A model generated the notes under the pieces. That model saw nothing but the letters and a program-made list of their open reading frames with translations, had not been told where the DNA came from and did not search any database. Positions 57,884-64,000 of a DNA stretch of 64,000 bases are shown piece by piece. Both the position numbers and the translations under genes were made by a program. Position 1 is the stretch's first letter. Each line of letters begins with the position of its first letter. Source of the DNA: Nostoc sp. UHCC 0702 (GTDB lineage: Bacteria; Cyanobacteriota; Cyanobacteriia; Cyanobacteriales; Nostocaceae); the NCBI GenBank assembly GCA_017164015.1, contig CP071065.1, positions 4,999,918-5,063,917 of the forward strand. Reading direction: 5' to 3'.

Positions 57884-58102
57884 ATGAAACTTACAACTGA
57901 GCTAACTGCTAGAGATATTGTTGCTTTTAATCACTTGATATCCAGAATCGTTAGAGATCAAACAGTCGCTAATAACAATCATCAGCTACCGATAAACACA
58001 GCCATCAATTCTAAGACTTTACGTAACGATTTGACAGAGGTTGGTTATCTTAAACCCTTTGATAGTGCTTTTATTGCTTATCAGATGATGGGTCTTAGTT
58101 AA
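57884..58102 (+). CDS. Small hypothetical protein
   Basis: 72 aa from ATG 57884, preceded by AAGGA (57872-57876). The sequence MKLTTELTARDIVAFNHLISRIVRDQ... is soluble and helical, ending YQMMGLS. No family recognised. Two close TTGTAGTATA repeats upstream may belong to its promoter. Real on the basis of RBS and composition only. Confidence 0.5.
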   Translation: MKLTTELTARDIVAFNHLISRIVRDQTVANNNHQLPINTAINSKTLRNDLTEVGYLKPFDSAFIAYQMMGLS

Positions 58103-58574
58103 TAAATAATGCCAAGTTGCGAAAACGCAATCCGTTTTGGCAGTCAGTAGGTTCTCAAGCGGTACAAGATATTTGTCAACCCATTGAAAAAGCCTACCAA
58201 CTATTTTTTAAACACAATAAAAGTAGAGACGACCCGTCGGGTCGTCTCTACAGACCCCTTCGTCCACCAAGTTTCAAGAAAGTACAGAGAACAGGGAACT
58301 CTTAACAGGGAACTCTTAACAGTAAAAAGTAATAAAAGTGTACTGAGTTTTTTTCAAAAATCAAATATGAGTCCTATACGTTAAAAATACTGATTATAAC
58401 TACAACTAATTTAAATTAAAAATGTTATTCATGAGCTATAAAAATACTTTTTATATTAACTTTATTATTATTAATTTTTTATTGTAAAAAAATAGAAAAT
58501 AACTCCTTTTATGGTTGACACATAATATTTTGATCGTTAGACTTTTAAAGTCCTCCAGTATTGGAAGGTCGTAA
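58103..58574. other. Spacer with palindrome repeat
   Basis: Contains the 29-bp palindrome (next entry) and the 14-bp direct repeat CAGGGAACTCTTAA twice (about 58292-58320). The rest is very AT-rich and probably holds the SDR promoter. Weak reading frames here were not called. Confidence 0.5.
58223..58251. repeat. 29-bp extragenic palindrome, GTAGAGA family
   Basis: Perfect 13-bp arms GTAGAGACGACCC/GGGTCGTCTCTAC around GTC. Same length and outer arms as the copy at 47984-48012. Confidence 0.85.
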
Positions 58575-59402
58575 ATGAGTAGTTTTTCCGGCAAAGTGGC
58601 TCTTGTGACAGGTGGTGCCTCTGGCTTGGGGCAAGGCTTGTGTGAAGAGCTTTCGCGGCGCGGTGCTAAAGTCATACTGACGGACATCAATGCAGAGGCT
58701 GCGCTAGCGCAGGCCTTGCGTTTGCAGCAAGCAGGGGGAAATGTGGAAGCTGCTACCTTGGATGTGACAAGCCCAGAGCGTGTTGCAGAGGTTATCGGTA
58801 CAGTTATAGATAGCTACGGGTGTATCGATTATGTATTTAATAATGCTGGTGTTGTAGTGGGTGGGGAATTTCAGGAACTCGATACAGCTACATGGCAGCG
58901 TGCTGTGGATATCAATCTGCTTGGTGTGGTTTATGTGATGTACACAGTTTACAATCAGATGATAAAGCAGCGTAGCGGTCACATTGTCAATATTGCTTCA
59001 ATGTATGGTTTGATGCCTGGCTTGTTGTGTTCGCCCTATGTGGCAACCAAACATGCCTTGGCTGGTTTAACTCAGTCGGTAGCAGTAGAAGCAAAAAACC
59101 TTGGCATCAAGCTAACGCTTGTCTGTCCGGGCTATATTGATACCAATATTTTAAAAAGTGGTGTATACGGCAAAAGCCTCGATGCAGAAAACATTAAGAG
59201 CCGTATTCCTTTAAAGTTTCTCGATGTACCGACCGCTGTCAACAACATACTGCGCGGGGTGGAACGTCAGCAGTTAATCGTAGCATTTCCTAGCTATGTG
59301 CATATATTGTGGTGGATACACCGCCTGAGTCCGCGGTTATCATTGCTGGTCAATAATTTCATTCTACATAAACAGCGCCAGCGTTATGGCTCACTAATTT
59401 AA
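58575..59402 (+). CDS. Short-chain dehydrogenase/reductase
   Basis: 275 aa classical SDR. NAD(P)-binding TGGASGLGQG (residues 12-21), D36-x-N cofactor site (LTDINAE, suggesting NAD), NNAG near 90, catalytic Ser in IASMYG, and YVATKHA with the catalytic Tyr and Lys. A hydrophobic C-terminal segment (SYVHILWWIHRLSPRLSLLVNNFIL) may bind the membrane and is seen in lipid or retinoid-like SDRs. Substrate unknown. ATG 58575 has a GGAAGG RBS (58562-58567). Confidence 0.9.
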   Translation: MSSFSGKVALVTGGASGLGQGLCEELSRRGAKVILTDINAEAALAQALRLQQAGGNVEAATLDVTSPERVAEVIGTVIDSYGCIDYVFNNAGVVVGGEFQELDTATWQRAVDINLLGVVYVMYTVYNQMIKQRSGHIVNIASMYGLMPGLLCSPYVATKHALAGLTQSVAVEAKNLGIKLTLVCPGYIDTNILKSGVYGKSLDAENIKSRIPLKFLDVPTAVNNILRGVERQQLIVAFPSYVHILWWIHRLSPRLSLLVNNFILHKQRQRYGSLI

Positions 59403-59428
59403 AGTGAGTTCGATGAACCTCTCCCCAA

Positions 59429-59451
59429 CCCCTCTCCGACGTGGAGAGGGG
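59429..59451 (+). terminator. Hairpin after the SDR gene
   Basis: CCCCTCTCC/GGAGAGGGG (9-bp stem, 5-nt loop) lies 26 nt after the SDR stop codon and is followed by GCTTTAAC. It may end transcription; the T run is short. Confidence 0.55.
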
Positions 59452-59466
59452 CTTTAACATGCTTAA

Positions 59467-59832
59467 ATGGAATCAGTAAACAAGGTAAATGCAATTGACA
59501 TTGCAAATATTCAACAATGGGAAATTCCTGATTTACCAGACTTAGTAGAAAAATTGGTGATTGGTGACTGCCGTCAACTCAAGATATTAGAACAGGGAGG
59601 TATTCGGCAGTGTCGGGCAATGATTCGACTTTGGGAGGGGAGCAGGGGAGCAGGGGAGCAGGGGAGCAGCGGAGCAGGGGAGCAGGGGAGCAGGGGAGCA
59701 GGGGAGCAGCGGAGCAGGGGAGCAGGGGAGCAGGGGAGCAGCGGAGCAGGGGAGCAGGGGAGCAGGGGAGCAGGGGAGCAGGGGAGCAGGGGAGCAGGGG
59801 AGCAGGGGAGCAGGGGAGCAGGGGAGAAATAA
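59467..59832 (+). CDS. Short protein running into octamer repeats
   Basis: 121 aa. The first 56 residues (NAIDIANIQQWEIPDLPDLVEKLVIGDCRQLKILEQGGIRQCRAMIRL) look like a real protein with ordinary codon use. The rest is GAGEQGSR repeated, read from the GGGGAGCA array. Because the unit is 8 bp and lacks stop codons, the array is open in all three plus frames. The gene was probably cut or extended by growth of the repeat, and function is unknown. It may be a pseudogene. Confidence 0.4.
   Translation: MESVNKVNAIDIANIQQWEIPDLPDLVEKLVIGDCRQLKILEQGGIRQCRAMIRLWEGSRGAGEQGSSGAGEQGSRGAGEQRSRGAGEQGSSGAGEQGSRGAGEQGSRGAGEQGSRGAGEK
59636..59826. repeat. Long GGGGAGCA octamer array (about 24 copies)
   Basis: About 24 tandem octamers; the variant GCGGAGCA occurs three times at spacings that are multiples of 8 bp, marking internal duplications. 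Same unit as the 9648 array. Confidence 0.95.
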
Positions 59833-60007
59833 CTTCTTTTTACCATTCCCAATTCCCCATTCCCCATTCCCCAGTCCCCATTCCCCATTCTTTATATGTA
59901 AAATTTTTTATAGTGCATAATTATTATACTGAAGCTATCGTTAGACCCCACAGATAGATGGGCATACTGACTTCAGAGAAGTCAATGTCTGAGATGGAGT
60001 CAGTCGA

Positions 60008-62350
60008 ATGGACGCAGCAGTGGATTTGAAAATTGCAATTCCTGGATACCATCTGGTTGAGCAACTGTATTGCGGTTCCAAGACGGTGGTTTATCGGGCG
60101 GTGCGGGAGGCGGATCAGCAGGCGGTGGTGCTAAAACTGCTAGTACGGGAGTGTCGAACTTGCAGGGAACTGTTGCAGTTTCGCAACCAATATGCGATCG
60201 CTAAAAACTTAAAGATTCCAGGAATTATTCATTTTTACAGTTTGCAGCCATATCACAACAAATATGCCCTGGTGATGGAGGATTTTGGTGGCATTTTCTT
60301 GAGACAACATGCCCAAAAGCAACCAGAGGCAGTGCAAAAACCCAATTTTAAACCCTTACCATCGCTGACAACGAGTAACCCCTCGGCAATTGTATCTTCT
60401 CCAACTGAGAGCAAAAGCAGCAATCGTATTTGCGATGCCCTTGATTTAACTTCTGTTCTCAAAGCTGCTCAAGTCCTCTCCAGTACCATTGAATTAGACG
60501 AATTAATCAGCAGACTGAGCAAAATTATTCTCGAAAATTCTAGGGCAGAAACTTGTGTGTTGCTGTTGCCTGAGAATGATCAATGGCAAATCAGCGCCAT
60601 CGCCACCGCTAGCCCACAGGATAATACTTTCATCGTCCAACGGCAAGTTCAAGCAGCAAAAAACACAGTTGTTCCCACCAAGCTGATCCAATATGTCAAA
60701 GACACCCTCGATTCTGTTCTAATTGAGGATGGTAAAACTAATATTCCCGGTATCATCGGTGAGTATTTCCAAAAGCACCAGCCCAAAAGTGTGCTGTGTA
60801 TGCCGATTATCAATCAGAATAATTTAGTGGCGATTGTTTATCTGGAAAATCGTTCTACCGAAGAAGCATTTACTCGCGATCGCGTAGAATTTCTCAACTT
60901 ACTTAGTATTCATGCAGCCATTTCCCTAGAAAATGCCCGTCTCTATCAAAAATCGCAAGCCCATGCACAAAATTTAGAACAATCTTTAGAAGAACTCCGT
61001 GCTACTGAAGGCCGCTTTCAAAAGCTTGCTGATAATGTTCCAGGGATAATTTACCAAGTTTGCATTACTCCCGACGGTTCATTTGTTATGTCTTATGTCA
61101 GTTCTGGCTGCTACAACCTCTACGAATTGACGCCAGAGGAAATAATGGCAGGAACGCAGAACTTCCGGTTAATGGAACATCCCGATGATGTTGCAGGCAT
61201 TGATCAGGCGATAATGCACTCTATCCAAACCATGACGCCATTTGTTCACCAATGGCGAATTATCACACCATCGGGCATTGTCAAATGGGTGCAAGCGGCA
61301 TCCCGCCCGGAACGGCAAGCAGATGGTTCGATAGTTTGGGATGGTTTAATTATAGATATTAGCGATCGCAAAGTTGCTGAAGCTGCTCTTCTACATTCTG
61401 AAGCCGTACTACGCCAGAAATCGCAAGAAGTAGAGCAAACTTTAAAAGAACTCCAAGCCATGCAATTACAACTAGTGCAGAATGAGAAAATGTCTGCTTT
61501 AGGAAATTTGGTTGCAGGAGTTGCTCACGAAATTAATAATCCGGTTGGCTTCATTGCCGGAAATCTTCAGCCTGCTAAAGACTATGTTAATGATTTATTC
61601 GGACTGATTGACTTGTATCAAGAGAAACTGCCTAATCCCGATGCTGACATTGTAGACGAAATTGCAGCCATCGATTTAGAGTATGTGCGGGAAGATTTGC
61701 CGAAGTTAATTGACTCAATGAAACTGGGGATTGAAAGAATTGGCAGCATCAGCACGAGTCTGCGAACTTTTTCTAGAGCTGACCTAGATTACAAAGTTCT
61801 GTTCAATATTCATGAGGGAATTGAAAGCACAATTTTGATTCTCAAACACCGCTTGAAAGCAAATGAACATCATCCGACAATTGAAGTTTTAAAGGAGTAT
61901 GGAAAATTACCATCTATTGAGTGTTTCCCCGGTCAATTGAATCAGGTGTTTATGAATCTGCTGGCCAATGCAATTGATGCTTTAGAAGAATCAAACCAAG
62001 GGCGTACATTTGAGCAAATACAAGCCAATCCCAATCGCATTACCATTGTGACATCAGTGCCAGATCAAGATCATGTCAGGATTGCGATTGCTGATAATGG
62101 CACAGGTATGACTGACGAAATCAAACAACGTATCTTTGGCCATTTGTTTACTACTAAAGCAGTCGGTAAAGGAACTGGGTTAGGCTTGGCGATCGCCCAT
62201 CAAATTATTGTACAAAAACATGGTGGCACAATCAGGGTTAACTCAGTTTTCAAACAGGGGACAGAGTTTATCATCACAATTCCAGTTAAAGCTCAAGTCG
62301 AAAATCATAATAACCTTGTAGAGGCAGAGGTGTGTCATGTCCCCAATTAG
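60008..62350 (+). CDS. Hybrid sensor: kinase N-lobe remnant, GAF, PAS, histidine kinase
   Basis: 780 aa. Residues about 10-105 match only the N-lobe of a Ser/Thr kinase (YCGSKTVVYRA, VVLKLL, hinge ALVMEDFGG); the catalytic HRD/DFG loops and the AAA ATPase normal in the large cyanobacterial kinase/ATPase/sensor proteins are absent. GAF (about 165-310), a PAS/PAC domain (about 335-455), coiled coil, and the histidine-kinase core with H in GVAHEINNPVGFI and an ATPase with NAIDALEE, ADNGTGM and GKGTGLGLAI follow. No response regulator is seen. Probably arose by internal deletion of a longer gene. A second kinase gene overlaps its end by 14 bp. Confidence 0.85.
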   Translation: MDAAVDLKIAIPGYHLVEQLYCGSKTVVYRAVREADQQAVVLKLLVRECRTCRELLQFRNQYAIAKNLKIPGIIHFYSLQPYHNKYALVMEDFGGIFLRQHAQKQPEAVQKPNFKPLPSLTTSNPSAIVSSPTESKSSNRICDALDLTSVLKAAQVLSSTIELDELISRLSKIILENSRAETCVLLLPENDQWQISAIATASPQDNTFIVQRQVQAAKNTVVPTKLIQYVKDTLDSVLIEDGKTNIPGIIGEYFQKHQPKSVLCMPIINQNNLVAIVYLENRSTEEAFTRDRVEFLNLLSIHAAISLENARLYQKSQAHAQNLEQSLEELRATEGRFQKLADNVPGIIYQVCITPDGSFVMSYVSSGCYNLYELTPEEIMAGTQNFRLMEHPDDVAGIDQAIMHSIQTMTPFVHQWRIITPSGIVKWVQAASRPERQADGSIVWDGLIIDISDRKVAEAALLHSEAVLRQKSQEVEQTLKELQAMQLQLVQNEKMSALGNLVAGVAHEINNPVGFIAGNLQPAKDYVNDLFGLIDLYQEKLPNPDADIVDEIAAIDLEYVREDLPKLIDSMKLGIERIGSISTSLRTFSRADLDYKVLFNIHEGIESTILILKHRLKANEHHPTIEVLKEYGKLPSIECFPGQLNQVFMNLLANAIDALEESNQGRTFEQIQANPNRITIVTSVPDQDHVRIAIADNGTGMTDEIKQRIFGHLFTTKAVGKGTGLGLAIAHQIIVQKHGGTIRVNSVFKQGTEFIITIPVKAQVENHNNLVEAEVCHVPN

Positions 62351-64000
62351 CCTCAGAAAGATGCTTCACAAACAAGAGTTATCATCTCTGCTTGAGGATT
62401 TTGCCAGTACACTCAAGATTGCCGTTGATGTTGAGGAAGTAGACGGTAGAAAAGTGCTGAGCATTGGCCAGCAAACTGCAAACAACCGATATCCTGTGAA
62501 AATATCGGCAGGAGTGATCGGTTGGGTTGTTGGGGAACAACAAACAATCTTACTGGCGAATTTGCTCTCGTTGCTGGCAAAACAGGAAGCTGAAAAAAAA
62601 GAACTGGCTAAAGAATTGCTAGAACGATATCAGGAAATTGATTTATTTGAGGATATCTCAACTCAACTCACAACGAGTTTAGATAAGCGAGAGATTGCTC
62701 AACTGGTGCTTCAAGAAATCAGCCAATTGATTTCTTCATCTGGGGGGATGATTTTGCTTTTGAATGCAGATAAAAATGCGTTTGAGATCATAGCAGAATT
62801 TGGAGCATTTTTGAATTGCGATCGCCCAAAACCAGGTAAGGGAATTATTGGCAGCATTGTCCAATCCAACCGCGCAGAATTGGTTAATGATGTCCAGGCC
62901 GATCCTCGCTTTGAGGGAGGGAAAAGTATAGCAGCCCTAGTTTGTGCGCCATTGCGGGCAAAAGAACGAGTAGTAGGAGCGATCGCCATCGGCAGCCATC
63001 AAACAGACGCTTACACAGCCGAACACCTCAAACTTGTTAGCATCTTTGCCTCACAAACAGCGATCGCCATAGAAAAAGCTTTACTTTACGAACAAAGCTG
63101 TCAAGCAACTGCCCAAGCAACTGCCCAAACACAGCGACTTCAGCAAGCCCTCAATGATTTGCAACTAGCACAAACACAGTTAATTCAAAGCGAAAAAATG
63201 TCCAGTTTAGGACAACTAATCGCCGGAGTCGCCCACGAAATCAACAACCCGGTAAACTTCATTTGTGGCAATTTGAAGTATGTTGCAGAATACACACAAG
63301 ACCTGCTAAACCTACTGCAAAGTTATCAGGAGTTTTTACCCGTTGCTCCAAAAGAACTGCAATTAGAGTTAGAGTCTGTGGATTTGGAATTTCTCATGGA
63401 GGATCTGCCTAAACTACTAGAATCGATGAAATTTGGCACTGATCGCATTGTGGAAATTGTGCGATCGCTGAAAAATTTCTCCCGCCATGACGAAGCCGAA
63501 ATGAAAGCTGTAAATATCCACGATGGCATCAACGGTACACTGATGATTTTGCGTCATCGTCTCAAAGCCTGTCCCCATCATCCAGACATTGAAGTCGTTA
63601 AAGAATACGCAGAACTTCCCTTAGTTGAATGCTACCCCGGACAGTTGAATCAGGTATTTATGAATATCCTGGCAAATGCGATTGATGCACTAGAAGAGTC
63701 ATTTGTCAATAGTCAACCGTCATCAGTCAACAATGGACTTTTGCCCAAACCCCAAATCTGGATTTGCACTGAAATTTTCAATGAACAGTGGATTGTGATT
63801 CGCATCGCTGACAATGGCCTTGGCATGAGCGAAGATGTGATTCGGCGCATTTACGATCCCTTTTTCACCACGAAAGAGGTGGGCAAGGGAACGGGTTTAG
63901 GCATGGCAATCAGTCACCAGATTGTGGTAGAGAGGCATCGAGGTATCCTTAAGTGTTGTTCTAGACCTGGTGAAGGAACGGAATTTTGGATTCAGATTCC
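62337..64000 (+). CDS. GAF histidine kinase, cut by window end
   Basis: At least 554 residues, starting at ATG 62337, overlapping the end of the preceding kinase by 14 bp, so translation is probably coupled. A short N-terminal region of unknown type comes before a GAF domain (about 100-265: GMILLLNADKNAFEIIAEFG, GKGIIGSIVQSNRAELVNDVQADPRF), a coiled coil, H in LIAGVAHEINNPVNFI, and the ATPase with NAIDALEES, ADNGLGM and GKGTGLGMAI. The kinase core is closely related to that of the upstream gene, evidence of tandem duplication. The frame is still open at the window end, so the end of the protein is not seen. Confidence 0.85.
   Translation, partial: MSPISLRKMLHKQELSSLLEDFASTLKIAVDVEEVDGRKVLSIGQQTANNRYPVKISAGVIGWVVGEQQTILLANLLSLLAKQEAEKKELAKELLERYQEIDLFEDISTQLTTSLDKREIAQLVLQEISQLISSSGGMILLLNADKNAFEIIAEFGAFLNCDRPKPGKGIIGSIVQSNRAELVNDVQADPRFEGGKSIAALVCAPLRAKERVVGAIAIGSHQTDAYTAEHLKLVSIFASQTAIAIEKALLYEQSCQATAQATAQTQRLQQALNDLQLAQTQLIQSEKMSSLGQLIAGVAHEINNPVNFICGNLKYVAEYTQDLLNLLQSYQEFLPVAPKELQLELESVDLEFLMEDLPKLLESMKFGTDRIVEIVRSLKNFSRHDEAEMKAVNIHDGINGTLMILRHRLKACPHHPDIEVVKEYAELPLVECYPGQLNQVFMNILANAIDALEESFVNSQPSSVNNGLLPKPQIWICTEIFNEQWIVIRIADNGLGMSEDVIRRIYDPFFTTKEVGKGTGLGMAISHQIVVERHRGILKCCSRPGEGTEFWIQI

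Overview
The window comes from a filamentous, probably heterocyst-forming cyanobacterium (Nostocales). The signs are frequent GCGATCGC (HIP1) octamers, AT-rich spacers with short dispersed palindromes, an AMIN-domain TonB receptor, GAF/histidine-kinase tandems, a class I photolyase and IscB/TnpB elements. No tRNA, rRNA or CRISPR array was seen.

Layout. (1) 1-6290: iron/siderophore block with a Fur-box-like site, TonB-dependent receptor, PepSY membrane protein and MFS exporter-like gene; a small MITE-like element abuts the PepSY stop codon. (2) 6490-10215: two tandem VWA proteins, an Slr1339-like protein, a divergent HxlR regulator/FMN azoreductase pair and a 2TM protein. (3) 10573-11892: a short truncated gene followed by an IscB (OMEGA) element with a likely upstream omegaRNA. 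(4) 11893-42330: a defective Mu-like transposable prophage of about 30.4 kb. Its ends are TGT...ACA, each with three degenerate copies of a transposase-site-like repeat, the arrangement seen in phage Mu. Its left end cuts iscB just before the RuvC-III motif. Inside are cargo genes, a candidate repressor, a Mu-type DNA-binding protein, and a DD(35)E transposase cut by an IS4-like element. That IS joins the truncated transposase directly to the 3' part of a capsid-like gene, so the MuB, terminase, portal and protease region appears deleted. The tail module follows: tail tube, chaperone with a lambda-type -1 frameshift site, a 3411-aa tape measure with two HExxH motifs, hub and fibre-like genes.

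(5) 42375-47160: an XRE/ImmA-like plus PIN pair, a photolyase, and a TnpB-only insertion element. (6) 47392-55220: ARD-like cupin, ABC sugar-binding lipoprotein, sugar O-methyltransferase, a two-part glycosyltransferase, LD-carboxypeptidase, and a GT4 enzyme resembling tetrahydrobiopterin glucosyltransferases. (7) 55900-64000: convergent RHH-like paralogues, small secreted and hypothetical proteins, an SDR, a long GGGGAGCA octamer repeat, and two overlapping GAF histidine kinases, the second running off the window.

The most notable points are the Mu-like end architecture, the record of nested insertions (iscB, then prophage, then IS4 with deletion), the textbook programmed frameshift in a tail chaperone, and the metallopeptidase-bearing tape measure. 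All functions are assigned by reading motifs and gene order; no database search was run.
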